From positions 28,248,208-28,312,207 of the forward strand of contig CM068314.1 of the NCBI GenBank assembly GCA_034766995.1: 64,000 nt of DNA, given 5' to 3'. How positions within the stretch are numbered: the stretch's first letter is position 1; the number at the start of each line of letters is the position of its first letter. Positions 13,953-27,305 of the stretch are shown in pieces. Position numbers and translations under genes: made by a program. The DNA comes from Acanthacorydalis orientalis (taxonomy: Eukaryota; Arthropoda; Insecta; Megaloptera; Corydalidae). The notes under the pieces were generated by a model. The model was not told the DNA's origin. It ran no database searches and saw only the letters and a program-made list of their open reading frames with translations.

Positions 13953-13965
13953 TGTGTGTGTGTAT
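13917..13965. repeat. compound (TA)n(TG)n microsatellite
   Basis: About 33 bp of TA followed by GCGTGTGTGTGTGTA. Confidence 0.96.
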
Positions 13966-14628
13966 TAAAAAAACTACAACAAATATTAAAGATATTAATT
14001 ACTATAGTACTTTAAGATCCGTTAAGTTGGGCAAAAAAAGAACATTATTTGCAAATATAGAAGTAAAAAATTAAAATAAACTATTGAAACCAAAAACAAT
14101 CTAATACATCTTAAATTACTTTCGTGTGGGTTGATCGGCAATCAATCACATCAAAAATGATTGCGAATAAAAAAGCTCGCATAATTTTGTTTAAGACAGT
14201 CAAGGTTAATGGGGAAAAAAAACACTTCACGTAAGATATGATACTTCAATCTGATTTATTTTGGACTATTGGATACTGTGACACTAACAAATTATTTATA
14301 CCCAAAACGTGTACTGATTCGGAAGTAATGGACTGTAAAATACATGTACAAAATAATATCAAGTTTAATGTCAAATATTATTTTGTTAATGCATTCATTC
14401 TTTTATTTGATAATATTCAATTAAGGAGCGTTAAACGATATCTACAAAGTGTTTAGTGTTTAGCAAATATCATAATCGATATGGGTCTATAATTATCTAG
14501 CGTAGGCTAAACCGGTAGATAAATATCATTTAAAACGAGTTCTTTAATTGTTCAGTTCTCTGGATACGTAATTGAAGTGAATGTTGAGTTAAAGAAATAT
14601 GCAAGTTATATACATACAAATATGCATA

Positions 14629-14647
14629 CATATATATATATATATAT
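14629..14647. repeat. short (TA)n array
   Basis: About 19 bp of TA preceded by CATACA units. Confidence 0.9.
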
Positions 14648-15111
14648 GACATTGTTTAAATTATATCAATTAATAACATTCATATTTAGCTTATTAAAAA
14701 TGAAAATATTTCAATACATAAATTATTTCATTTATTAAGTAGTATGAAAATTGTTTTTCCATTTTTTTTATTCAATAAAATAAGCAGCAAATTTAATTCA
14801 AAAACTGTTAAATCTTAAGTGTCAGTGAAAACTTTACTTGATTGGTTATTTCCGGTAAGGGCAAGTCGGCAACTAAAGTTGAAGAGATTATTTATTAGGA
14901 ATATAAATTGAGAGAAAATAGTAGTGTTATTTCTTTTGAATTTTTTTTAGAAAAAATATTAATATTATTTTTATTTTCTCTTTAAATTAAAAGATAAAAA
15001 ACAAATAATTTGAAAAACTTTATTTCATGGTTAAAATGGTAGTTACTAGAAATGTTCATAAAGAAATATACATACATAGGTGTAATTAACATTGATAAAG
15101 GGTACAAGTAA

Positions 15112-15156
15112 ATTATTATTAAAACTCTTCACAAGATTATTATTAAAACCTCTTTA
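15112..15156. repeat. imperfect tandem duplication, ~24-bp unit
   Basis: ATTATTATTAAAACTCTTCA with ACAAG (15112-15135) is followed directly by ATTATTATTAAAACCTCTTTA (15136-15156). Confidence 0.75.
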
Positions 15157-15226
15157 TTCCCTGTCATTATATAATTTACATTGTTAAATTACTCTATTTT
15201 CGATAACGAAACCTTGTAACACATAT

Positions 15227-15229
<3 letters not shown>

Positions 15230-15308
<79 letters not shown>
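15230..15308. repeat. (AT)n microsatellite, ~79 bp
   Basis: Pure AT array. Confidence 0.97.
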
Positions 15309-15309
<1 letters not shown>

Positions 15310-16970
15310 CTAAAATAATACACACGAATACTAATTTAGTTCCCTTTCTTGAATAATTAAGTGGCAAACCATTACCATAATTGTAACAAATTCCCTAGAT
15401 ACGGTCCAAAAAAATGTATATGATACAATTAAAAGTTAGTGCAATAAATAAATAATGTTAATTTTAGAGTAGTGCTTCTCATACTTACAATAACTGTGTA
15501 CCCATTTTTGACAGTTTCATCTTACCTGTTATTTCTTTCACGTTGAATTTGATTAATAATTATAAGGTAGTTTTATTAATACAATTTTATGGAAAATAGT
15601 GAAAAATATGCTACTGATTATTAATGTATTATAAATGTACTTATAAAACTTCATTATGCACTTTTTTTTTAATATCTAACTAAATATTACTGATAGCCAT
15701 ACTATGCTCCACATATCCAATAAATTGATTTTTTTACAATTAGTGAATAAACTACCAGTAAGTTTCCATTTAATTGTTTTTATTTCTTGTAATATTTACA
15801 CATGTATTTCAATTAGAAATTACTGTTTCTACTTTATTAGATTCAGTTCTATATGTTCAGATAGATGTTATTAATGTTCGGATAAATGTTATTAATATAA
15901 GAGATTTTTTTCTCTTAATTTATAATGAATTTTTTTAGATAATATTGATAATAATTCAGATCTTAAAAAAATGGGTAGAGGATTCAATTAGACAACTGTT
16001 ATTGACTTTCGTAGCGAAGAAAGGCTTAAAAATTATACAACTGCATGAATTAATATCAAATTAGCCAGAAATATAAAAAATAATACCAAAATTTTGACAT
16101 CATTTAAAAAAATTATGTTATAAGACACAAACGATAATAAACTTGTTCTAAATAATTTCAAAGGTACTAATAATAAATCTATAGAAATGATTATACCAAA
16201 AAAAAATATTTACAAGAACTAAGAATCAATATGCAACAAATACGTCGATTGTGAAAATGACGCGACATCAATTTCTACAATAAACACATAAATCATGTAA
16301 TTGTTTACAAATAATCTATACACATATTTAAAAAAAATATGTAATTAATTTTCCATTGGCATTTCATTTATTTAACGTTATGAAAGAATCTGTTTATCTT
16401 AATCAAAAGATCACAATAAGTAACGTGAAAGTTACACGTGACAATTGCACAATAAAATTGACCATTTATACATCTTAGTAAATTGACGATTTTTATACAT
16501 GAAATATTTTTCATTTCCAATTTTGTAATAATAATTGTATTATGTAATATATTGAAAAAACACAAGTACACATATAAATAAAAATTAAAAAAATCATTAA
16601 ATAGAAAACATTCGATATGCAAAATCCGTTTATATTTAAAACATGTTTTCTTGTTCATAATATGAAATAGTAACAGAAATAATTGCGCCATTTATTGCAA
16701 AATTATTCTATAAATTTTAAATTGCCGTATTATTAATCCATGTCGAACGAAATACATTGATAACTGAAGCGTATCGATTTAAAACATTAAGAAATCAAAG
16801 ACAAAAAACAAAATCGGACCAATTAAATTATATGAAAATATTTTAATGTTTTTTTTTTCGTTTTTTATTTATTTATTATTGAATTAATATATTAGTATTT
16901 TTCGTCATATTACTTTTCGTATATACTACGTATAGTTATTTTAATTATATTTCAATAAAGCATGCTAAGT

Positions 16971-16972
<2 letters not shown>
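15309..16972. other. gene-free AT-rich sequence
   Basis: Contains the 21-bp tandem duplication at 15855. The 107-codon minus-strand frame at 16368-16691 is rich in Phe, Asn, Ile and Lys with no recognisable motif, and is most likely chance. Confidence 0.58.
15855..15896. repeat. 21-bp tandem duplication
   Basis: GTTCAGATAGATGTTATTAA-T is followed directly by GTTCGGATAAATGTTATTAA-T; the copies differ at two positions. Confidence 0.85.

Positions 16973-17026
<54 letters not shown>
16973..17026. repeat. (AT)n microsatellite, ~54 bp
   Basis: Pure AT array. Confidence 0.97.
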
Positions 17027-17029
<3 letters not shown>

Positions 17030-17339
17030 GGTTATGGCATAAATTGGATGAAAATATAAAATTATGTCTATATACTTATGTAAATTGTTTCATTTTTATA
17101 TGTGTAATGCTATAAATTGGAATAAAAATGTCCATAAACTCTACATTATTGTAAACAAAGAATATAAATACTTCCAAGCACAATAAATTTAATATTCAAA
17201 CGGTCTTGTTTTCATTAACAACCATTATGAATGTAAATTATAAAACGAACAATTAAAAACATGTATTCTTTTAAGATTTTATAAAAAACATTTTCTTAAG
17301 TACACTTCGTAAATAAATAAATATTATGAACACTGCGTA

Positions 17340-17530
17340 TGTAAGAATTGAACTACGGTTTACTCACGATGGGCCCCAGTGAGAACAACTGTTCGTTAAT
17401 GAAACAATGATAACCCGGAAATATACACAGGTTAACAACAATAAATCCAGTGTACAGTTGAATAAATGGTGTTTTTAAAACGAGTCGGCAACGTATGAGG
17501 TCTAATTAGATACCTTGGCGTACTTTTTAA
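17340..17530. other. GC-richer unclassified patch with near-palindrome
   Basis: Local GC rises around CTCACGATGGGCCCCAGTGA (17363-17382), a near-palindrome centred on GGGCCC with CTCAC/GTGAG arms. No open frame is recognisable. It could be a conserved non-coding block or a repeat remnant. Confidence 0.3.
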
Positions 17531-18936
17531 CAATAACAGTGTTGAGCAATTAATTGCTAAATAATGCTGTACTCGAGCAATACACTTTTTAATGTATATG
17601 CAAAATAAGTAAACGTACTAAAAAAAAACTTGTTTGGCAGGGTTTACTTTTACTGTACACGTAATGAACGTATTAGTACTTAATATAATAAAAGTAATTA
17701 CAAAGCTTTTCGTGCTGTGTTTATTATATAAAATTTTACAATTTATTAATTTCACATATCATATTAAATAATTAATTAATTTAATTATATTTATGTACAG
17801 TTTTCATTCTATTTCAACATTTTATTACACTATTACATTATACAATAAAAATATTTTTACTAAAAATAAAAATTTCAGTCTAATACGATATATATCATCA
17901 ACTAGAAATTATATATCAACCCAATACATCAAATTATATGATTTATACTATTAAACCAAACTTTTTGATATGCCTAACTAAATAAATTATTTCAAATAAA
18001 TATTCACCAACAATTTTTCTAAAATAAGATTAATCAAGAACAAGGAATAAATTTAACAAAATTTTAATCTCTAAATATATTATAGTTTTGTACTTTAATA
18101 CCACTGACATCCATTAGCAAAACGATTTAGAAATAAATTCAAATATAGAAGATATGACTATTTGAAAATATTACTAATTAAAAAAAATAATTAAATATCC
18201 TAAGTACATTTTATTATTAGATATCTTCTTTATGGATGCATACAATGTAAAATCAATAGTTATATAGATAAATAAATACTCAAAATATGTATTTTTTTCA
18301 AAGTTAGACCTAAATGTTTTCTATAAACTGAAATCTATATAGACCTATATAATAACGAATTTTTTTAAAACCAACTGTCAATAAATATTAAAAATAAAAG
18401 TAAAAGAACTGAAATCTATCAAATACACATAAATTGGTATTTTCATTAGATTCATTCATTTCATAATAACTCAATCTATTGCTGGCGCTTCTTCGACATG
18501 TTAACACAAGATTGAACGTAATTACACACTAATTAAAACATTTAATGAAACATACCCACTTGAAAGGAATTATAAACAATTTACTTGTACAGTGACAATG
18601 ACCTGCTTAGAAATTTCGTACACATTAACACATGCTGTACACAATTTGATATAGCGAAAAAAATGTGTGCTTTTTTTCAAGTGGATAACCAGGAAGTGGT
18701 AGTAATATGCAGACATTTAGCGGTGTTAATTACAACCAATTGACCTAGATGCAAGCGTCAAAAACTTAAATAACTGAACATATTTATTCAAATATAAATG
18801 TATTCTTTATTATTTGTAACTATTTGTGTCTACAGTTTATAATGTAAAATTATTATTGAGATTTATGATCAAGGACGATCCAATCAACAGACTAGTCCAA
18901 GTTAACATAAGCGAAATTATTAGTTATAATTAATTA

Positions 18937-18940
<4 letters not shown>
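17531..18940. other. gene-free AT-rich sequence
   Basis: Plain AT-rich DNA. No gene, RNA or repeat family recognised. Confidence 0.6.
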
Positions 18941-18999
<59 letters not shown>

Positions 19000-19012
19000 T
19001 AGATAGATATAT
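18941..19012. repeat. (AT)n microsatellite with (GATA)3 tail
   Basis: About 51 bp of AT followed by ACAGATAGATAGATATATAC. Confidence 0.96.
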
Positions 19013-19160
19013 ACAAATTGTATTCTAAGTTGTTTGATTTTAACTGCTTAAATTTTCATTTCATTTACTTGTGTTACAATTATCTTTTCTATTTACTATT
19101 TTTTTAATTCAAATCTCATACTACTATTTTTTCTGAGCTTTTATTTCGTTTCACAGCACG

Positions 19161-19209
19161 AAATATTTATAAGAAATCAATTTTATAAATTGATTTCCTA
19201 TAAATATTT
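19161..19209. repeat. perfect-loop palindrome (22-bp stem)
   Basis: AAATATTTATAAGAAATCAA with TT is followed after a short TATA-type centre by AATTGATTTCCTATAAATAT with TT. The arms pair over 22 positions with a single A/C mismatch. It could be a cruciform, a hairpin RNA or the relic of a tiny inverted-repeat element. Confidence 0.8.
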
Positions 19210-22200
19210 TTTGTTCTCGCTCGAAATGTAAATAAATTTTTGCATTCTAGAAATTATATTTTGCGGATAAAAATTAACAAATTGCAAAGTATTGAATTGT
19301 AAAACAAATTAAAAGTTACTCATTATAAAAATGACGTAAATTAAAAATGAAAGTAGTTTTCTGTAGAAATTAAAAGGTTGAAAGATAATCAATGAAACAT
19401 GAATTTTACTCCAGATTTTATAGATTATATCATTATATAGGTACCAAAAAAATTCTTGCAATTTTTATTGTCAAACGTTAGTTTGGAACAAGAATTTGAA
19501 ATGTAAAAAAATATTTACAGTTACTTAAAACAAAACTCGTGTGTCAATGTAATATTCCATATTGATGAATAAAAACCGAAATAACACATAACTAGCACGA
19601 TCAATGATAATCTCATGTCTTATACAGATAATAATTATGTTATTTAACATACTTCTATATAAATGCAAATTACAAACGCCTTAAGTGATTCAACTGACAA
19701 TTATGTTAACATGAATTAATTCCATTAAAAATATTTCACGCTGATCAATTTCTACAAAGCCGGTTGCATTCAATCACACACGCTCGTTCGCATACACTAT
19801 TAACTTGCATACGAAAAATTGTATCAATATATATGTAAATACTTCTTTATGGGTAATCTATATCACTAATTATCGTCAGAATTAATTCGAATCCCACACA
19901 CTTTATATAAGCACATAGTATAAACACGTGAAATCACTTTAACACGTGCATTTTCAACAGGTAAAACAAAAGCGTGTCATTTATAAAACCTATGTATTCC
20001 ATTTTATACTTTTATTTCTTTGTGTTTGTTTTATTACCCATTTTTAGAATAGTTTATCGAAATATTAGTATTAAATGCAAATTTATACCTACTGAATCAG
20101 TTCTTATGTATACAAACTATGATAAAAACTTAATTTGAGAACATAATTTTCTACAGACATATTTTATATGTATTAAACAACATTTTGTTAATGACTAAAT
20201 AATTAATATTTATTTAATACTTGACAACCTTCTTTAAATGAAATTCTAACAATTCATAAATTGAGAACAAAAAAATGCTTACTTGCAATTTTTAGATTTC
20301 TATAATAAATAAAAATTTGTACCGAGTACTTTTAAAAATAGAAACAATACGTAAGTAAATTTATGAAGACTTGAATCAATGTCAACAAGAAGGTCAAAGT
20401 ATTAATACAAACTTCTGTAGTAATATTAATTAATACGTGATGGTTATCGGTATTTAAAAAGAATTCATGATCTAAATCAACAATTTAGATCTGCTATTGG
20501 AAATAAATATTATGTAGGTTAAAAATAAATTGCATTCAATTAAAGTTGTTTTGCCAGTGAACGTGTTAAACTCTCATCGATCGAGTTTGTGATTACAATA
20601 TTTCTATTCATTGAAGTGAGATATTAAAATGAGAAATATATAAATAAATAAATACATTTCATATACGTTACTTGTATTAATTATGATTGACGTATGACCT
20701 ACATCATCACGAAAGACAGAAAAAGTGCATGTTATGTTGTATATCGTTTCTATAAAAATATTTTTACCACATAGAGACATGAGGTACAATTATTCTACAA
20801 TTCATATGAATTCTGTGTATGTGCGTGTATTCATGCTGTTAAAAAGTTAATAAAATTTAAAAGCCGAGTTGAAAATAAATTCAATTAAACCAATTTTAAT
20901 TAATTTTTATATTTAACTGACACACACAAGACAAAGAAATCGATACAAATATAATATCCGCTTACACCTTTATTACACTATTTGGAACTGATACATAAAA
21001 GCAGAAAGTATCTAGATTGGAGATTCATTAGATCAATTTCAAATAACGTTAAACAATATTGTTCTCCGTATTATGAAAATCGTATTTACTCAACTCATGT
21101 AAAATTCATACACTGCTGCAAATAATTATCTTATATGAAATTAAATGAAAGTTCCTTTAAAAAAAATAAATACACGAAACTAAAGTTTTCAACGAATTAA
21201 AAGTAATTATTTTATTAAAAAAGATTATTTAAAAATCGCAAAATGTTTAACTGTGAAATCAGAATATTGTTTTTAGCGATATCTGCTATAAATCATTCTA
21301 AACAGGAATTCTTGTCAGTTAATAATAAATCCAGATAAAAGATGGGTTCGTCTTGCATGATTTATTCAATGCACAATTTATGTTCATTAAAACATCATCA
21401 CTGAAACGAACCGTACGATAATTTAAGCTTCAATTAAAAGTAAATATTGATGTTTAACATCACCACATACAGAGTCTTATTAATTTCGGTGAGAGATGTA
21501 AACAGACGTTAAAGGTGTGTCTTATTATAATTTGCTCGAATGATTAAATATCGTTTAACTTTGATACCTATACTTTTTTATTCTTTTCCATGTCATTTAA
21601 AACAACCCACCATATATAAACACGAACATTATGCTTATATTAATAAAGAGCAATCAAATGATTTGTTGAATAGAATGATCACGTAATTAAACATTTTTTT
21701 TTCATATTAAAACAGCGGATATATTTTAAAAATAAACTTACATTTTTATAAACAAGATAAATATAAATACTTAATTGAAGAATTTGGTTTCAAATGCGAT
21801 TTTAAATTGATTTAAAAAAATCTGTTTTTATTAACAACTATGCAAGTAAACTGAAAAAATACCAATTAACTGTCAATTATTGAAACAAACAATGCGTATA
21901 ATTTTACTTTCGCAATACTAAAATTAAAGTAATTTTATTGGATGAGTAGCAACATCTGATTAAATAATGATTCTAGATTTCAACTTATGATATGTTCGCT
22001 ACTAATTTAAAATTCTGCTAATTATGGATCATTGAAAAATTACAGCAATTATTACATTTTGCCATGCATACTAATTGACAACTGAACAAATGAAATAATA
22101 ATTACCCTACGAAAGCACATTTTTTAATTTATTTTTAAGTCTATTTTAAAATGCATTCATACAATAGTCGTTTTATTATAAATCATATTAATAATTACTA

Positions 22201-23579
22201 CTTTAAAAAGAATTCAAATAGAATGTCTCTTAATATTTCCAATCATGTTTCGTGTCATTCACATATAATAAAAACATAAAACTCGAAAATATACTTTTAA
22301 AAAACGATTAGGATATTTCGCTTCGAAAATAACATATCAACAGCCATTAATAAAATATTTTCAGCGACATAGAAGTAACTATCTGTGAATTATGTGCACG
22401 GTACTGAAATTTTTATTTACTTTTCTGACATCATATTTTTGTACGATTTATATGTCCTGAGAGCATAATTTATGAGTCTTAAATCATTAATTAATTTCAT
22501 TTTAATAAATGCGCCATCATATTCAATAATCTTTAATAGTCTTGTCAAATATATAGCGTCAAAGCATTATTTTTTACATATGATATATTTCATAGCACTG
22601 TTTATAATATTTTTTTTTTTTTGCAAAGTCGATGAACTTAATTGTACATTCATTATTTAGCTTGGAATAAGTGAAGTAAAAAAATTCTATGTATATAATT
22701 ATACACTTTATCTGAACAACCAATTATATACACACTGGTATGAGAATTTATCTTTAAAATCAAACAAAGAAAAGTGTACTTAAAAAATGAAAAAGCAATA
22801 AACGAAAAATTCATCTGACTTCAATAAATTAATAATTAGGTTTTTTTACATATTTTTAAATTAACCTCTATTACATGACTATATTTTCATTAAAATAATC
22901 ATAGATGTAGAAAAGTGTATTTACAAATAAGAGTGTAAAAATTTTTCTTTACCACTGGTTTTTATTTATCAAGTTTTTTAATCAACAGATATGGATTTTA
23001 TGCACTAAAAGACACAAGTATCAAAAAAATAGCCTTATATGGCTCAATACGAATAGTTGTTTAGTAATCACACCATAGTCTCAAATGTGCTGCTACAGGA
23101 TCAAATATTATATTTCACCTGGAAAAAATTGGAAAATAAATAGCAAACTAACTGCTTAAAGTTCTATATCTTGACATAAAAAGCTAACGATTAAGAAAGT
23201 AAAATTTATATTGTATTTATTGTTTTCACAACTTTGTAACCAATTACTACATAATACTGTTAAATGATCAATGCAATGATTATATGAAGATCGAAGGTCT
23301 TTAATATAAGTACAGTTAAAATTACATGAATCAATCATCGAGAGTTAACAGATGCATAAATGAACGCACGCGTGAAAATAAAAAAAGGGCATTATTAGAA
23401 TTGAAGCTGCCCTAGGAGAGGTCATATAAATTGACCTGACCTTTATATATTAACGCACAGTCGTATATAGTCACACTTTATGTATGCATGTATGTGACAT
23501 GGAGTTTGCGATGACATGTGTTTGATGTGCCACGTGTGCTTATAATACACTTAAACTGGAATTGAGAATACTGACATAT
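19210..23579. other. gene-free AT-rich sequence, array-poor
   Basis: More than 4 kb without a long AT array, which is unusual here. No gene recognised. The open frames at 20604-20789, 22472-22660 and 23156-23338 are short, biased and unrecognised. A pair of inverted AGGTCA half-sites lies at 23419-23437. Confidence 0.6.
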
Positions 23580-23582
23580 ATG

Positions 23583-23613
23583 TGTAAACCATACATACAT
23601 CACACACACACAT

Positions 23614-23652
<39 letters not shown>

Positions 23653-23710
23653 CCATACATACATATATACAAATAAATATATATATATATATATGATTGT
23701 GTGTGTGTTT
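23583..23710. repeat. compound (CATA)n(CA)n(TA)n repeat cluster
   Basis: CATACATACATCACACACAC, more CA units, a TA array (23630-23652), CCATACATACATATATAC, a second TA array (23678-23693) and a GTGTGTGTG tail. CA and TG blocks at opposite ends make it self-complementary. Confidence 0.95.
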
Positions 23711-25928
23711 GTGTATTCAAATAAATAAGCACTCGAACGATTGATTATTCATTTATAACGGTAAGCCAATTTCTAGAATTATATTATTTATATGAAATAA
23801 GAACAATGTGCAAGACTTATTATCACGAAAAACTTTATAAAAAATTAATTACTACATCATATAACTTAAATAACACAATTATAATCAACCAGTACTAAAA
23901 ATATGTATTTAGAAAAAGCTTATTTTTTCTCATGTGTATGAAATTAAAACACAACATATTAAATAATTTATAACACATTTCTCCTGTTTAACTACTGTTG
24001 ATCCAAACTTCCATTACTTTTCACATGTTCTCTCACAAAATCCTTAGTATCCTGGCAAAATATTTTCGAAAATAAAAAAAAACATCTTAAATAAGAAAGC
24101 AAAGATGTCTGCCAAATACAGGACATTCATTAATAAGACAACTTAAATAATCAACTTCCTGGTAATGAAATTTAATATTTTTCACAAATTTTCCTACCTT
24201 TATATTCATTCAAAATAAAAGTTCATCTCTCAAAACAATACACAATAAAATGCAATTTTATAAAAATAATAAAAATAGGAAATTCTAGTTATCAAAAATT
24301 GTACAGTCTTATAAAAGCCAATTTTCTGTTCGATAATTTTCAATTTAACAATCAATTACATAAAACAAAAATATGAGTCGAATTCACAGAATTCAAGTAA
24401 TAACGTGATTATTAAAAGTCGTAGTTTGTGAAATAAAACATCTCCTACAAAAAGTCTTTGAAGAAAACACCGATATAAAATTGCAACATTTTTATATAAA
24501 CTCTAGAACGAAAAATATAAACTTAAAATGAAGAAGATTTGTAAGTTCTTTTTACATCTAACTTGTACCTTTATTAAATCACTTACGCATTTCCAATAAA
24601 AGTCCATTTTTTTTAAAAAAAAAACTCATAGATTATCTCCCCTTTATATAAATTGCCGGCATACTTATAAATTATATTTTATTAATATGTGTATCTACTT
24701 AATGTTAATATAAAAACATCCAATACGTTTGTATGATTTCTATGCTAATTTAGTGTACATTTTTAATCAATCTGTTAGCGACGGTAATTTCAATGGCTAA
24801 TTTTTCATATTTCAATAAGCGTATACTTTTATAGAAATTATTAGATTGAATCGGTAAAAAGTGATTATACTTAGATAAAAAATGGAAAATAAATAGCAAA
24901 TATTTTCAGTAATCTAGCATTAAATTTAATTTTAGACAAGAATAATTTATGGCATTATATAAACATTAACATTTATAATGAATTGTAAAAAAGATTTAAA
25001 TAAACAAGTTTTTTTTATTTCTACAGCTTTTTAAGCATAATTAATTACCCACATCTATTATAAAAGAGAATATGTGTTTATTACGGCAGGGAATAAAAAT
25101 TTTAAACAAGTTTCGATATTAATATGTACGTAAATCCTTTCTTGTAATCCAAAACAGTACAAAAGGGTAATAAATCACGTTTGAAACTTATCTTGGATTT
25201 ATCTATTAATCATAAGATGAAAAGACGCCTCTAATGTAGCTATTATACTTTAAACATGGATAATGTTAAAATTTCTTTTTCGATACATTGTTATTAATGT
25301 GAAAAATTATATAATTAATGAAAACAGTAATTAAACTGTAACAAAAATTAATAATTTTTAGAAAATTGACGTTATTTTTCTTAATTTATTTACATCATTA
25401 TCAATGTCAACTTGTCACGACGTAATTAAATTAAAATATAAAGTGATGAAAAAAATTCTGTCATGATAAGCATAAGTTGTAAATTTACGATGTTGTGAAA
25501 TGCGTATTTTATTTTATACTTAATGTTTCATCTTTGACGACCTTGCCGCGAATTCATTAGAATAAACACTTTATGACTAATAATGACAAGAATTAATATT
25601 GTTTAATACAAAATACAAACCAATTTGTGATGATAATGGCACAAATATTTATCAATTGTTTGAACACGTGACCGTGTTGATGAATCTGTATGCGCCATTT
25701 CATGGAATGCAGATTGTGATATACCAAATGTTGACATTCGAATGTGATATGTATTATGATAAATTAATTACAAAGAAAATAGAGTTGTATTTAGGCCTCG
25801 TTAGGTCTACGTTAAGAGTAGTGACTTTATGTACTGTTTCAGTGTAGTGAAATTTGTTAGTAACTGAAATTATTTACATTCCACATTCAAATAGACTTGA
25901 GAATAAATTTTTGCAACATATTTATGCA

Positions 25929-25929
<1 letters not shown>
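23711..25929. other. gene-free AT-rich sequence
   Basis: The 82-codon plus-strand frame at 25599-25847 is less biased than most but has no recognisable motif. The 13-mer ACGACCTTGCCGC occurs at 25537-25549 and again at 34651-34663. Confidence 0.55.

Positions 25930-26000
<71 letters not shown>
25930..26000. repeat. (AT)n microsatellite, ~70 bp
   Basis: AT array with a single C interruption (ATATACATATAT) near its start. Confidence 0.97.
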
Positions 26001-26003
<3 letters not shown>

Positions 26004-26260
26004 CTTGGATAAATATTTAGTCAACACATACTTTCGATTAACAATTTTTAACATACTAAAATATAAGTGATGCTAAAATATGTACACTTGTTAAAAACTG
26101 TCCTTTTTCGGACTTCTGTATAACTTGCTTTATCAATCACATAATTCCACCCCATTTACAAATTCATAAACATGTTCATTTTCCTGTACGAAATATAAAA
26201 ATACATATTTATTGTTGTTTACCTGCAGAACTACCTATTACACTTTATTTTTAATTTTAT

Positions 26261-26296
26261 TATATATATATATATATATATACACATATATATATA
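26261..26296. repeat. short interrupted (TA)n array
   Basis: TA units interrupted by a single CACA. Confidence 0.93.
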
Positions 26297-26694
26297 CAAC
26301 CAGTAGGGTTGCAAATTGAGAGAATATTTTGAGAAAGTATCAATTATCGATATGAAATCTTTTAAAAAAGTACAATATTCTGAAAAGAATCTACTAATTA
26401 GTAAATGTTTCCTAAAAAAATATTTAATAAATATAATACAGTCAGTATTTTCTACAAAAATTAGTTTACATAATAAAACAATAACCACAATATATTTTGT
26501 TTCCTTTAGATTGAAAATATGCGATTTTTTTATATGAACAAAAGTATTTAACTCAATAATAAAAATGAAATCCATTTGTCATAATGACTTACATAACAGA
26601 GCTTGATGTAAACATCCCTTCATTGTTATAACATAATTACAAATATTCTTTTATATGAAAAAAACATACGCCCATACTTTATGATGAATCAATC

Positions 26695-26710
26695 AAAAAA
26701 AAAAAAAAAA
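26695..26710. repeat. poly(A) tract, 16 bp
   Basis: The longest pure A-run I see, ending in CCCACG. It could be a retroposon tail, but no retroposon body is visible upstream. Confidence 0.85.
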
Positions 26711-26805
26711 CCCACGTTCACATTAAGGTGTGTCTGTTACCTAAATAAGATGTTTCGATATATTTTAATCACTTTTTAATAATATGTTTTTTATACATAC
26801 AATGA

Positions 26806-26826
26806 TATATATATATATATATATAT

Positions 26827-26889
<63 letters not shown>
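26806..26889. repeat. compound (AT)n(CATA)n(CA)n(TA)n microsatellite
   Basis: A TA block, two CATA units, about 12 CA units, then a second TA block. Confidence 0.97.
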
Positions 26890-26892
<3 letters not shown>

Positions 26893-27220
26893 GATTTTTA
26901 TAAATAAATATAATGTTATTAAACTTTATTTGGATTTTTAATAATAAGTAAACGATATAAAAAATGCAAAAAAGTAGATGGATAATTTTAAAATAACGCT
27001 ATTAGTAAGGTCTTTGTCAGTATAACATAAAATTATATTTTTTTACTACTGTTATAGTTATCAGACATTTTACAAGCAATAAAAACATTTTAATTAAATC
27101 ACAAAGAAATATTTCTTGAACTAACAAGTGTTGCGCATTATCAAAATGAAATTATTATCTTTCTATGAATTTATGTTTCAATATTCGAAGAACTATTACA
27201 AAATAAATACATTTTAATTA
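26890..27220. other. gene-free AT-rich sequence
   Basis: Nothing recognised. Confidence 0.6.
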
Positions 27221-27222
27221 TA

Positions 27223-27229
27223 ATCTGTA

Positions 27230-27275
<46 letters not shown>

Positions 27276-27305
27276 TAATATAAAATCTGTAATATAATAT
27301 AGATA
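27223..27305. repeat. duplicated segment with expanded and unexpanded AT copies
   Basis: ATCTGTAATATAATATA occurs at 27223-27239 and 27285-27301. The first copy runs into about 38 bp of AT before GATAATA. The second goes straight to GATAAAG. The two look like duplicates of one segment in which only the first copy's TATA has expanded. Confidence 0.8.

Larger units (their letters stand above)
13339..15225. other. gene-free AT-rich sequence
   Basis: Holds a GC-richer spot at 13830-13870, TA arrays at 13917 and 14629, and a mixed patch at 14110-14210 with TGATTG-type motifs. There is also a 24-bp imperfect tandem duplication at 15112-15156. The 72-codon frame at 14238-14456 is unrecognised. Confidence 0.55.
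26001..26805. other. gene-free AT-rich sequence
   Basis: Contains a short TA array at 26261-26296 and an A-run at 26695-26710. Overlapping frames on both strands at 26231-26575 are compositional. Confidence 0.6.

Noticed and set aside
16368..16691. 107-codon minus-strand frame
   Set aside because: Dominated by Phe, Asn, Ile, Lys and Cys with no motif. Frames of this length occur by chance less often in AT-rich DNA, but nothing supports translation.
23130..24900. 18-bp exact repeat TGGAAAATAAATAGCAAA at 23130-23147 and 24883-24900
   Set aside because: Low-complexity A-rich word; the flanks do not extend the match. Chance is plausible in this composition.
25599..25847. 82-codon plus-strand frame
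   Set aside because: Slightly more protein-like, but unrecognised and isolated. There is no upstream promoter or splice evidence I can support.
26695..26710. Poly(A) run as evidence of a retroposon
   Set aside because: No retroposon body, promoter boxes or target duplication recognised around it.
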